From positions 85,831,168-85,895,167 of the forward strand of contig OZ020598.1 in the NCBI GenBank assembly GCA_963971535.1: DNA of 64,000 nt, given 5' to 3'. Positions 1-13,130 of this stretch are shown here, one piece after another. The position numbers and the translations under genes are program-made. The notes under the pieces are model-generated. The model searched no databases, was not told where the DNA came from, and saw only the letters and a list, made by a program, of their open reading frames with translations. The stretch is from Notolepis coatsorum. Taxonomy: Eukaryota; Chordata; Actinopteri; Aulopiformes; Paralepididae. Position 1 is the stretch's first letter, and the number at the start of each line of letters is the position of its first letter.

Positions 1-338
<338 letters not shown>

Positions 339-402
339 CAGTTACAGAAACAGAAACATATTAATTATTAAAGCAGAGCCAAGGAAAATATACACTCACA
401 CA

Positions 403-1044
<642 letters not shown>

Positions 1045-4000
1045 TGTGAACAACCAGACTACTACTCTACTGCTGGTGTGAACAACCAGACTACTGCTCT
1101 ACTGCTGGTGTGAACAACCAGACTACTGCTCTACTGCTGGTGTGAACAACCAGACTACTGCTCTACTGCTGGTGTGAACAACCAGACTACTGCTCTACTG
1201 CTGGTGTGAACAACCAGACTACTGCTCTACTGCTGGTGTGAACAACCAGACTACTGCTCTACTGCTGGTGTGAACAACCAGACTACTGCTCTACTGCTGG
1301 TGTGAACAACCAGACTACTGCTCTACTGCTGGTGTGAACAACCAGACTACTGCTCTACTGCTGGTGTGAACAACCAGACTACTGCTCTACTGCTGGTGTG
1401 AACAACCAGACTACTGCTCTACTGCTGGTGTGAACAACCAGACTACTGCTCTACTGCTGGTGTGAACAACCAGACTACTGCTCTACTGCTGGTGTGAACA
1501 ACCAGGCTACTGCTCTACTGCTGGTGTGAACAACCAGACTACTGCTCTACTGCTGGTGTGAACAACCAGACTACTGCTCTACTGCTGGTGTGAACAACCA
1601 GACTACTGCTCTACTGCTGCTGTGAACAACCAGGCTACTGCTCTACTGCTGGTGTGAACAACCAGACTACTGCTCTACTGCTGGTGTGAACAACCAGACT
1701 ACTGCTCTACTGCTGGTGTGAACAACCAGGCTACTGCTCTACTGCTCTACTACTGGTGTGAACAACCAGACTACTGCTCTACTGCTGCTGTGAACAACCA
1801 GACTACTGCTCTACTGCTGGTGTGAACAACCGGACTACTGCTCTACTGCTCTACTGCTGGTGTGAACAACCAGACTACTGCTCTACTGCTGGTGTGAACA
1901 ACCAAACTACTGCTCTACTGCTCTACTGCTGGTGTGAACAACCAGACTACCGCTCTACTGCTGGTGTGAACAACCAAACTACTGCTCTACTGCTCTACTG
2001 CTGGTGTGAACAACCAGACTACTGCTCTACTGCTGGTGTGAACAACCAGACTACTGCTCTACTGCTGACTACTGCTCTATTGCTGGTGTGAACAACCAGA
2101 CTACCGCTCTACTGCTGGTGTGAACAACCAGACTACCGCTCTACTGCTCTACTGCTGGTGTGAACAACCAGACTACTGCTCTACTGCTGGTGTGAACAAC
2201 CAGACTACTGCTCTACTGCTGGTGTGAACAACCAGACTACTGCTCTACTGCTGGTGTGAACAACCAGACTACTGCTCTACTGCTGGTGTGAACAACCAGA
2301 CTACTGCTCTACTGCTGGTGTGAACAACCAGACTACTGCTCTACTGCTGGTGTGAACAACCAGACTACTGCTCTACTGCTGGTGTGAACAACCAGGCTAC
2401 TGCTCTACTGCTGGTGTGAACAACCAGACTACTGCTCTACTGCTGGTGTGAACAACCAGACTACTGCTCTACTGCTGGTGTGAACAACCAGACTACTGCT
2501 CTACTGCTGCTGTGAACAACCAGGCTACTGCTCTACTGCTGGTGTGAACAACCAGACTACTGCTCTACTGCTGGTGTGAACAACCAGACTACTGCTCTAC
2601 TGCTGGTGTGAACAACCAGGCTACTGCTCTACTGCTCTACTACTGGTGTGAACAACCAGACTACTGCTCTACTGCTGCTGTGAACAACCAGACTACTGCT
2701 CTACTGCTGGTGTGAACAACCGGACTACTGCTCTACTGCTCTACTGCTGGTGTGAACAACCAGACTACTGCTCTACTGCTGGTGTGAACAACCAAACTAC
2801 TGCTCTACTGCTCTACTGCTGGTGTGAACAACCAGACTACCGCTCTACTGCTGGTGTGAACAACCAAACTACTGCTCTACTGCTCTACTGCTGAGACTAC
2901 TGCTCTACTGCTGGTGTGAACAACCAGACTACTGCTCTACTGCTGACTACTGCTCTATTGCTGGTGTGAACAACCAGACTACCGCTCTACTGCTGGTGTG
3001 AACAACCAGACTACCGCTCTACTGCTCTACTGCTGGTGTGAACAACCAAACTACTGCTCTACTGCTCTACTGCTGGTGTGAACAACCAGACTACTGCTCT
3101 ACTGCTGGTGTGAACAACCAGACTACTGCTCTACTGCTGGTGTGAACAACCAGACTACTGCTCTACTGCTGCTGTGAACAACCAGACTACTGCTCTACTG
3201 CTGGTGTGAACAACCGGACTACTGCTCTACTGCTCTACTGCTGGTGTGAACAACCAGACTACTGCTCTACTGCTGGTGTGAACAACCAGACTACTGCTCT
3301 ACTGCTGGTGTGAACAACCAGACTACTGCTCTACTGCTGGTGTGAACAACCAGACGACTGCTCTACTGCTGGTGTGAACAACCAGACTACTGCTCTACTG
3401 CTGGTGTGAACAACCAGACTACTGCTCTACTGCTGGTGTGAACAACCAGACTACTGCTCTACTGCTGGTGTGAACAACCAGACTACTGCTCTACTGCTGG
3501 TGTGAACAACCAGACTACTGCTCTACTGCTGGTGTGAACAACCAGACTACTGCTCTACTGCTCTACTGCTGGTGTGAACAACCAGACTACTGCTCTACTG
3601 CTGGTGTGAACAACCAGACTACCGCTCTACTGCTGGTGTGAACAACCGGACTACTGCTCTACTGCTGGTGTGAACAACCAGACTACCGCTCTACTGCTGG
3701 TGTGAACAACCAAACTACTGCTCTACTGCTCTACTGCTGGTGTGAACAACCAGACTACTGCTCTACTGCTGGTGTGAACAACCATACTACTGCTCTACTG
3801 CTGGTGTGAACAACCAGACTACTGCTCTACTGCTCTACTGCTGGTGTGAACAACCAGACTACTGCTCTACTGCTCTACTGCTGGTGTGAACAACCAGACT
3901 ACTGCTCTACTGCTGGTGTGAACAACCAGACTACTGCTCTACTGCTGGTGTGAACAACCAGACTACTGCTCTACTGCTGGTGTGAACAACCAGACTACTG

Positions 4001-6320
4001 CTCTACTGCTGGTGTGAACAACCAGACTACTGCTCTACTGCTGACTACTGCTCTATTGCTGGTGTGAACAACCAGACTACTGCTCTACTGCTGGTGTGAA
4101 CAACCAGACTACTACTCTACTGCTGGTGTGAACAACCAGACTACTGCTCTACTGCTGGTGTGAACAACCAGACTACTGCTCTACTGCTGGTGTGAACAAC
4201 CAGACTACTGCTCTACTGCTGGTGTGAACAACCAGACTACTGCTCTACTGCTCTACTGCTGGTGTGAACAACCAGACTACTGCTCTACTGCTGGTGTGAA
4301 CAACCAGACTACTGCTCTACTGCTCTACTGCTGGTGTGAACAACCAGACTACTGCTCTACTGCTGGTGTGAACAACCAGACTACTGCTCTACTGCTGGTG
4401 TGAACAACCAGACTACTGCTCTACTGCTGGTGTGAACAACCAGACTACTGCTCTACTGCTCTACTGCTGGTGTGAACAACCAGACTACTGCTCTACTGCT
4501 GGTGTGAACAACCAGACTACTGCTCTACTGCTGGTGTGAACAACCAGACTACTGCTCTACTGCTGGTGTGAACAACCAGACTACTGCTCTACTGCTGGTG
4601 TGAACAACCAGACTACTGCTCTACTGCTGGTGTGAACAACCAGACTACTGCTCTACTGCTGATGTGAACAACCAGACTACTGCTCTACTGCTGGTGTGAA
4701 CAACCAGACTACTGCTCTACTGCTGGTGTGAACAACCAGACTACTGCTCTACTGCTGGTGTGAACAACCAGACTACTGCTCTACTGCTGGTGTGAACAAC
4801 CAGACTACTACTCTACTGCTGGTGTGAACAACCAGACTACTGCTCTACTGCTGGTGTGAACAACCAGACTACTGCTCTACTGCTGGTGTGAACAACCAGA
4901 CTACTGCTCTACTGCTGGTGTGAACAACCAGACTACTGCTCTACTGCTGGTGTGAACAACCAGACTACTGCTCTACTGCTGGTGTGAACAACCAGACTAC
5001 TGCTCTACTGCTGGTGTGAACAACCAGACTACTGCTCTACTGCTGGTGTGAACAACCAGACTACTGCTCTACTACTGGTGTGAACAACCAGACTACTGCT
5101 CTACTGCTGGTGTGAACAACCAGACTACTGCTCTACTGCTGGTGTGAACAACCGGACTACTGCTCTACTGCTCTACTGCTAGTGTGAACAACCAGACTAC
5201 CGCTCTACTGCTGGTGTGAACAACCAGGCTACTGCTCTACTGCTGGTGTGAACAACCAGACTACTGCTCTACTGCTGGTGTGAACAACCAGGCTACTGCT
5301 CTACTGCTGGTGTGAACAACCAGACTACTGCTCTACTGCTGGTGTGAACAACCAGGCTACTGCTCTACTGCTGGTGTAAACAACCAGACTACTGCTCTAC
5401 TGCTGGTGTGAACAACCGGACTACTGCTCTACTGCTGGTGTGAACAACCAGACTACTGCTCTACTGCTGGTGTGAACAACCAGACTACTGCTCTACTGCT
5501 CTACTGCTGGTGTGAACAACCGGACTACTGCTCTACTGCTGGTGTGAACAACCAAACTACTGCTCTACTGCTCTACTGCTGGTGTGAACAACCGGACTAC
5601 TGCTCTACTGCTGGTGTGAACAACCAGACTACTGCTCTACTGCTCTACTGCTGGTGTGAACAACCAGACTACTGCTCTACTGCTGGTGTGAACAACCAGA
5701 CTACTGCTCTACTGCTGGTGTGAACAACCAGACTACTGCTCTACTGCTGGTGTGAACAACCGGACTACTGCTCTACTGCTCTACTGCTGTTGTGAACAAC
5801 CAAACTACTGCTCTACTGCTCTACTGCTGGTGTGAACAACCAGACTACTGCTCTATTGCTGGTGTGAACAACCAGACTACTGCTCTACTGCTGGTGTGAA
5901 CAACCAGACTACTGCTCTACTGCTCTACTGCTGGTGTGAACAACCAGACTACTGCTCTACTGCTGGTGTGAACAACCAGACTACTGCTCTACTACGTGTG
6001 AACAACCAGACTACTGCTCTACTACGTGTGAACAACCAGACTACTGCTCTACTGCTGGTGTGAACAACCAGACTACTGCTCTACTGCTCTACTGCTGGTG
6101 TGAACAACCAGACTACTGCTCTACTGCTGGTGTGAACAACCAGACTACTGCTCTACTGCTTGTGTGAACAACCAGACTACTGCTCTACTGCTGGTGTGAA
6201 CAACCAGACTACTGCTCTACTGCTGACTACTGCTCTATTGCTGGTGTGAACAACCAGACTACTGCTCTACTGCTGACTACTGCTCTATTGCTGGTGTGAA
6301 CAACCAGACTACTGCTCGAC
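1045..6320 (+). repeat. minisatellite 1: 32-bp unit with 40-bp variants
   Basis: About 5.3 kb of a head-to-tail repeat. The first two units start at 1045 and 1077, giving a 32-bp period with core tgtgaacaaccagactactg. Many units carry an extra 8 bp (ctctactg), giving 40 bp. One 32-mer plus one 40-mer is 72 bp, or 24 codons, which explains the short open frames with NNQTTALLLYCWCEQPDYCS repeats; I do not regard these as genes. Variant units (caggct, cggact, caaact, accgct, a gctgactactgctctattg junction) allow internal duplications to be tracked. The array stops abruptly at a hAT-type terminus at 6321. Confidence 0.97.
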
Positions 6321-6700
6321 TAGGGATGGGAATCGAGAACCGGTTCCTAATGGTCAGATTCCTTGGAATCGCATGCCTCCGTGACTATCGATTCCTCTTA
6401 TCGATGCCATGTTTTTCCGACAGTTGCGCATTGTAAACAATGACATAACGCCGTAGAGAACTCATGCTGTATGTTTGTTTGGGACCAGAGCCATGGCGAA
6501 CAGAAATAAACGTTCAAAAGCGTGGCAGAGGAATAGGACGAGAGTCAAAGGAAGGAACCAGAACCAGAAGATAATGGACAGAATGACACATGAGAGAAAG
6601 ATGGAGAATAAACTAGTTAAAGACAATATTGTGTTGCTCTTTACTGTATGTGTAGCCATGTCTTAGCTAACTCTGTATGACAGTAATTGTATTGATTGTA
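6321..6700 (+). mobile_element. hAT transposon 5' end fragment
   Basis: The sequence starts with tagggatgggaatcgagaac, a terminus I recognise from teleost hAT elements, followed by the subterminal ccggttcc and cgattcc motifs usual for that group. A frame from 6475 includes an NKRSKAW-like stretch reminiscent of the start of a BED zinc finger, but it ends after 63 codons. No matching right terminus was found nearby, so the element is truncated and its right boundary is uncertain. Confidence 0.6.
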
Positions 6701-6834
6701 TTCCACCAGGCTGTTGTCTCTCTCAGAGTGTGTGGAGGATGAGTTTGACTTCCCTCTGCTGCTGTGCCTTTTAGCCAACGAGGCAAACACACTGTTGTAG
6801 CTAATCTACATACATGATACAAGACGTAATCAAT

Positions 6835-6868
6835 ACACACACACATGCACACACACACACACACACAA
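6835..6868 (+). repeat. short (CA)n tract
   Basis: About 34 bp of CA dinucleotides with one ATG interruption. Confidence 0.85.
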
Positions 6869-7006
6869 TCACCTTCTAAAACCTACATCACTGGCGACAC
6901 ACACAATCAGTGAGCTTAAGGTAAGGTATAAGGTTAGAGTTAGGTGTAACATATGCAGTGAAATTAAGGTAGGGGTTAAAGTTAGGTGTAACATCTCCAG
7001 GATAAG
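6869..7006 (+). repeat. short GTTAGGTGTAAC-type direct repeats
   Basis: Two copies of gttaggtgtaacat (near 6936 and 6981) lie in GGTTA-rich DNA. This is the target in which the next hAT-like element sits. Confidence 0.5.
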
Positions 7007-7711
7007 CACGGCTGGACTGGTAATCTGGCATACCGGGCATTTACCCGGTGGGCCCACGCACCTTGGGGTCGATATAATTTGATTTATAAAAAAGAATTAA
7101 AAAAGTTTGGTCAACGACGGGCGGCCCATAAAGCAGGGACAGCGGCCCATTGGTTCATTTTCTATACTGATACTGGGCTGGCCCGATCACGTCTCTTACT
7201 AAGCCCCACCCGCACCCTCTCTACGTTGTGCAGCAACAGCTGGCCCACTGCCAGACTTGAGCAGGCGTGTGTGAGCATGACACCGCCGAGGGACAGAGTG
7301 AGCAGGAGGAGAGTGTAGCTACTCCAGTTAGGGAGTAGTACCTTCATGATTAATAAGGACTCGCAGGGAGGTAGTGTGTGTGCCATGCCATGATGATTCA
7401 TTCAATTAATGTCGATAATAATATGAGCTATCATAAAGTGAGACCATCAACTACTGCTGGTGGTCTCTCAGTCGGTCAATGTCAAATAGCGTAGCATAAG
7501 CTATTTTTGTAGCTAGCATAGTCCCCTAATGCAGTTGCAACTCCAGCTGACTATTCTAACGTTGACTAGCTAACATTATTTTGTCAGCATCGTGTTGGCT
7601 AAGCCCACGTTGCTGTGAGTGACCTAGGTCCATATCATATCATCATAATATTAAAATCATTAGGATAAGGGTTCCCTTGATAAAGATGCACGAAAAGGCT
7701 GTATACTATAC

Positions 7712-8347
7712 TGTAACGGACCACTTGAGATTAAACATGTCTAGACAATATCCTTTGCTGTTTACTAAATAATATTCAGTATGTATGTATGCCTTGAAAT
7801 GACGTGTGGGATTTTACCGAAGTTCGATACCCGTAGGCCTATATAAATCTGTCCCTATTGGCGCACCGTTAATCAGTACAGCTGGAAGCACCTGTTAAGT
7901 GATGTAGTCGGCAGCAGGAAAGTTTGGTGCGTCTTTTTGTATCGCCTTTGTATTCCTGTGCGACTTTTTATCCTTTTGTATCCCCATGTATTGATCGTGT
8001 GTTTTAAACGGAAGAAAGGACCTTTTCGGTTTACATTCCTTGGAGAGCGCAGCAAGGTATGCTTTGTTGTTTATTTGATTATATGGTTGTAACTTTGTAT
8101 AATGTAATTTGTGAATGAATGATTTTATGTCTTGTGTAGGAATGTAATCCTTGTAGTTTTGATACCAATGTTATTTAGTTTAGTGTTTGTACTGTGCTGT
8201 GGAAACCGTTATGTGAAATGTTTGTTTGTCTGTTTATGTACGTTTCCAATGCAGTTTTCACGGTGCTAAGATGACGTCACGACAATTAAATAAAAATCGT
8301 CTTATGCATCAGTCGAGACTCTGTCGTTTGGATCCAAGGGCTGTACA
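7712..8347 (+). mobile_element. solo LTR
   Basis: The block starts TGTAAC and ends GTACA. It is flanked by the same 4 bp, ATAC (7708-7711 and 8348-8351), as expected for one LTR left after recombination. Layout supports the plus orientation: a TATA-like tataaat at 7842-7848 and an AATAAA at 8289-8294. There is no coding capacity. The 4-bp duplication could be chance, but the promoter and polyadenylation order is right. The family is not identified. Confidence 0.55.
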
Positions 8348-9372
8348 ATACAACACCTGTAGCTCAACTGCAACTGCAAAAACTGCAAAAATGTATTAGC
8401 TTACAGGAAAAAAACACAATCACAATAGGAAGCAAAGTTTATTTTCAGCCAGGTATGCTGGTAACTAGTAGGATATATGGTATGGATTACTTACTGTTAT
8501 TACTATCTGTGGTAGCTCTCCACCTACACAAATAGTTTGTTTGCTGCTGTGCTGTCCATTGAGCATGCACCATAGGCACATTAACTGCAGGTCAAACTCC
8601 CCAAACAAACAAGCACACCATTGATTTAATTGCCATATAAATCACGTACAAATATCTAACTATTACTCCTCTCTGAACATTAGGTATTGTTTACATTTTA
8701 CAGATTTTTGCACATCTTTGTCAGGGAATTCCAACAATTCTGGAGTTGAATGTACCAGTTAATTGTAATCATCTCTCTCTCCTTATGTCTAGTCAAGCCA
8801 GGTTGTGGAGGAGAGAGACAGGGAGGAACAGGCTCCAGACTGTTAGGATTTGGGGGAGAACAGAACCCAATATGCAGAACGATGGAGGAGCCCCAGGACT
8901 ACAGAATGACAGGATAACGGAGACGGTGGTGCAGAATGACAAGAGAACGGAGACAGTGGTTGATCTTCACAAAAATGTGGTGTTCTATTTATTTTAGAAC
9001 CAAGAGAGCAAGGCAAAACTACAAGTAACAAAAATAACAAACGGTGCAGCCGTCTGTACTGGCACTAGTGAAACAGCGAACTTGAGAATACGGAAAATAA
9101 ACAGGGACAACAAAACACTAACACTTACTTAGAATGAAAACACAGTGCAACACGACGTGGACAGGAACGGGGGGGAAACTGGAGGTATGTCGCCACACAG
9201 AACTGAGGAAGGACACACACTTAAATACTAGACTAATTACAATTGACAACACCTGGCACGGCCAGTCCCAAAACACAGAAACAATTAAACACCAACTAGA
9301 CACAAAAGCAATATCACAACAAAAACCAAGGCAATATCACAAACAACAACCAGACAGGGGGATGACTATTAA

Positions 9373-10312
9373 CACTTTGACTGCCATGAAACGTCTTTTC
9401 ACGTCATTGCTGGCCATGCTCAAGTTGCCGGGGGACGCTGTACAGCGTCCTTATATCAATATTTCAAAAATCTGCGATCGGATTAATATGTCCCCTCCGC
9501 TGGCCTGAGATCCACCAGCAGGACCCACTGAGCTCTCTGGCGGTTCAGGAGCGCCATCTGGTGGCCGATCGGCGCAATCGCCAAACAGGATGTTGAATAG
9601 AGGTTGTCATGACGACCGTAGTACTTCCGGGCGCTCGCTATAGTTCATGGGACTCTGGCTCGTCACGCTACACGGTGATCGATTGGCAATAACTCGATAA
9701 ACAACATGATTTGGACGTATATACCATTATACAAGCTGGAGATGGACCGGGTAAAAATATATCCCATAATGATAAGATTTCTACTCGACGATGATCGCCC
9801 AACGGCGCGCGGAGACTGGGGTGAGTTTCAGCGTGTAACGTTACCGTGTTCGATACTAACTGCTATTATCAACATTTGACCCACATTAGATGATTGGTAT
9901 AACGCTGCCCACGGAATTATAAACGCCCCCTCGCCCATCAGATGACGTGTAGTAACTTCTAGAAGTACGTCTAGTTGTAATTTTTTATATCGCGCTGATT
10001 GCCATCAAACTGTATTTCATCATCAATATAATGCATTTGGGGCTATATATCACGTTCTGGAGAAAGCTGCAGAAAGAGATGAAAACATACTTATACATTA
10101 GACCATACTTTACTATGAATATGTGAATGAAAAAGTTTAACGTTGCTACACAATGAACAATACATATAGGACTTTGAATGGGCCCTAATAATGGCAATGT
10201 AGCAATAGAATTTAAAAAGTTATAGCCCTGCAAAGAAGGGGACTTTCTCCATAGACAAATAGCGCTGGCAATCTATGGTATATCATGAATTTAACCTTAG
10301 GCAACCAAAGTG
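9373..10312 (-). mobile_element. piggyBac-like non-autonomous element, copy 1
   Basis: Exact TTAA duplications flank the block (9369-9372 and 10313-10316). The ends are inverted repeats: cactttgactgcca on the left and the complement cactttggttgccta on the right. An 82-residue minus-strand frame (10233-9985) matches, residue for residue over most of its length, a frame in the second copy at 40541-40789, so both copies descend from one element. The frame is hydrophobic with no transposase motif and is probably not a gene. Orientation is arbitrary and is given as opposite to copy 2. Confidence 0.75.
9549..9565 (-). promoter_or_regulatory. CTCF-like motif inside piggyBac-like copy 1
   Basis: On the minus strand the sequence reads gccaccagatggcgctc, close to the vertebrate CTCF core CCACNAGRKGGCGC. 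The same 17 bases occur in copy 2 at 41221-41237. Binding is an inference. Confidence 0.4.
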
Positions 10313-10827
10313 TTAAACAAGGAAAGGAAAAGCCCAGGACAACATACATGGAGAAATTAACTCAACTATCTTAAAGAAACACAAAATGGTGGCCTGCATC
10401 ATTTGGCCCATCTGATGGTGCCCACTAGAGGGAGGTAGGAGACCAGGTAGGAGACCAGTCGCTGTTCCCATTGTGGCCACTGTTCACTTTGTGAGCAAAG
10501 TTCTCATTGTCCTCCCTGGAACCGTTACAGTAGACTACTTTTCCCGTCCTGAGCCTGCTATGATGCAGGTGTTTTTACATCACCACCCAAAACAAGATTC
10601 AGCCAAGAGCGAGTGAGTACACTGGTCCACTTGCACTGGTACACTTGTCCATGGCACTTACTACCCAGCTTTGTAGTTGTTTGGGGAAATAGTACAGTAG
10701 GTATGTATATTTAAGGGGGCCGCAAGGATGGTGTACTGGTGGGTGGTGTCCGACCGATTGTGGTGGGCCGGTCGGGGCCAAAAATGCAGGGTCGATTTTT
10801 TTGTCCCAGTCCAGCCCTGAGGTTAAG

Positions 10828-11688
<861 letters not shown>

Positions 11689-12162
11689 ATGTCATCTAAT
11701 TTCCTCAAACTCAACAACAATAAAACTGAGCTCATAGTTGTGGCACCCAAGGCCCTGCTCCGGAAGGTTGGGGATCTCACCCTCAACATAGACGGCTGCT
11801 CCATCTGCCCATCCCCTAAGGTCCGCAACCTGGGCGTTATCCTGGACTCCACCCTTTCATATCAATCCCATGTCAGTTCCCTCACCAAATCCGCCTTCTT
11901 CCACCTCAGAAACATCTCCAGACTCCGACCATCACTTTCCGACACCACAGCTGAGACCCTCATCCACGCCTTCGTCACCTCCCGCCTGGACTACTACAAC
12001 GGGGTCCTGTCCGGGGTCCCAAGCAAAACCCTGGACAGGCTCCAGTATGTTCAAAATTCAGCTGCCAGGGTTCTAACCCGGACCAAACCCTGGCAGCACA
12101 TCACCCCCACCCTCATCCACCTCCACTGGCTCCCCATCAAATCCCGCATCACCTACAAAACC
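11689..12162 (+). pseudogene. LINE-A reverse transcriptase, C-terminal part, first half
   Basis: An open frame encodes the RT thumb and C-terminal domain of a jockey-superfamily (L2/Rex1-like) [64 protein letters not shown] and [14 protein letters not shown]. The YADD catalytic block is absent because the copy is 5'-truncated at about 11689. The frame breaks after ITYKT at 12162, where LINE-B starts, and resumes at 16699 with LLLTYKSLHALAPQYL. The two halves together look like one continuous ancestral frame, which makes LINE-B a clean insertion. LINE-F at 32938 is a close relative. Confidence 0.88.
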
Positions 12163-12831
12163 AGCAGCATCACACCTGGACAAGAGGCAGGGGAACTATG
12201 TGAGAATGCTATTCATCGACTACAGCTCGGCATTCAATACCATAGTCCCCTCCATACTCATAGCCAAGCTCAGGGACCTGGGCTTGAACTATGACCTCTG
12301 CCAGTGGGTCTTGGACTTCCTGACGGGCAGACCCCAGGTGGTGAGAGCAGGCAACTGCACCTCCTCATCCATCACCCTCAACATAGGGGCCCCCCAGGGC
12401 TGTGTTCTGAGTCCCCTCCTCTACTCCCTGTACACACACGACTGTGTGGCTCAGCGGAGTAGCAATACAATCATCAAATTTGCTGACGACACAGTGGTGG
12501 TGGGCCTGATCTCTGCCAACGACGAGAGGGCCTACCTGGAAGAGGTCAAGGTCCTGGCGGGATGGTGCCAGGAAAACAGCCTCTCCCTGAACGTCAGCAA
12601 AACAAAGGAGATGATTGTGGACTTCAGGAGGTCGGGGGTCAAGGACTACAGCCCCCTCAGCATCGACGGGGCACCGGTTGAGAGAGTCAACAGCTTTAAG
12701 TACCTCGGAGCCTACATATCCGAGGACTTGACATGGACCACACACATTGACAGTGTTGTGAAGAAGGCACGACAACGCCTCTACTTCCTCAGGCGACTAA
12801 GGAAGTTCCAAGTCAGTCAGAAGATCCTTAA
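12163..12831 (+). pseudogene. LINE-B reverse transcriptase, first part
   Basis: RT domain of another jockey-superfamily LINE common in fish. Visible motifs are [12 protein letters not shown] (palm A), [29 protein letters not shown] at about 12478 (catalytic Asp-Asp), [22 protein letters not shown] and [14 protein letters not shown]. The copy is 5'-truncated: the first tens of bases carry no fingers domain or endonuclease. The frame runs through QKILK, is cut at a TTAA at 12828-12831 by a Kolobok-like element, and resumes at 15863 with NFYSCTIES. It inserted into LINE-A with an aaacc-type target duplication (12158-12162 and 16694-16698). Confidence 0.88.
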
Positions 12832-13130
12832 AGGTCCCATGCATTATAAATGTCATTTTTCAGTCTCTAGCATTGTATTATAGTAATAGGAGTTCGTATC
12901 AATGTGTTTTAGGGTCTAAATACCATATTGGCGAATTGCTCCGTTTCAGCCCAGCCCCTCTGTGCCTCTAGTAAATAGGGTCATTTTGATTTGAAGTCCC
13001 GAGTCACGTCACTGGGCACTGTGGATAGTGCACAGTGATGCGATTGGCTCTGTGGTTGGAGCTAATGCCCGCCCCCATTCTTGGTACCTACAACCTAGAA
13101 ACAGGAATGCAGTCACTTGCATATCTTCCA

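Larger units (their letters stand above)
8841..10529 (-). mobile_element. LTR in reverse orientation, split by a piggyBac-like element
   Basis: Read on the minus strand, the block starts TGTAACGG and ends CCTAACA. A TATA-like tagtatttaag lies at 9230-9220 and an AATAAA complement at 8988-8993, the right order for an LTR. Its end shares gcatattgggttc with the LTR at 21823-25120, so the two are probably related. I see no clean target duplication (cagac on the left, gtaga or tagac on the right). The piggyBac-like insertion lies in the U3 part. Frames across this block, such as 9134-9508, are not genes. Confidence 0.5.
7007..10819 (+). mobile_element. hAT-like DNA element, non-autonomous and heavily invaded
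   Basis: The left terminus cacggctggactgg (7007-7020) pairs with the right terminus ccagtccagccctg (10806-10819) as an inverted repeat. The flanks are aggataag (6999-7006) and aggttaag (10820-10827), an 8-bp target duplication with one mismatch, as expected for hAT. Subterminal gggccc/gggccg-rich DNA is also shared in inverted orientation. No transposase frame survives. Inside lie a solo LTR (7712-8347) and a second LTR (8841-10529) that is itself split by a piggyBac-like element (9373-10312). The original element was probably only about 1.5 kb. Confidence 0.65.

Noticed and set aside
1822-5723. Repeated frames reading NNQTTALLLYCWCEQPDYCST
   Set aside because: They arise because 32 + 40 bp equals 24 codons; frames break wherever two 32-bp units are adjacent.
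9134-9508. 124-codon frame as a gene
   Set aside because: It runs through the reverse-oriented LTR into the piggyBac-like element; no domain.
9985-10233. 82-residue conserved hydrophobic frame as a transposon protein
   Set aside because: It is shared with 40541-40789 because the DNA is shared; it has no transposase motif and changes look unconstrained. Not called a gene, only used to link the copies.
8836-10535. A 5-bp target duplication (cagac/tagac) for the reverse LTR
   Set aside because: It fits only with one mismatch and a shifted end; left as unproven.
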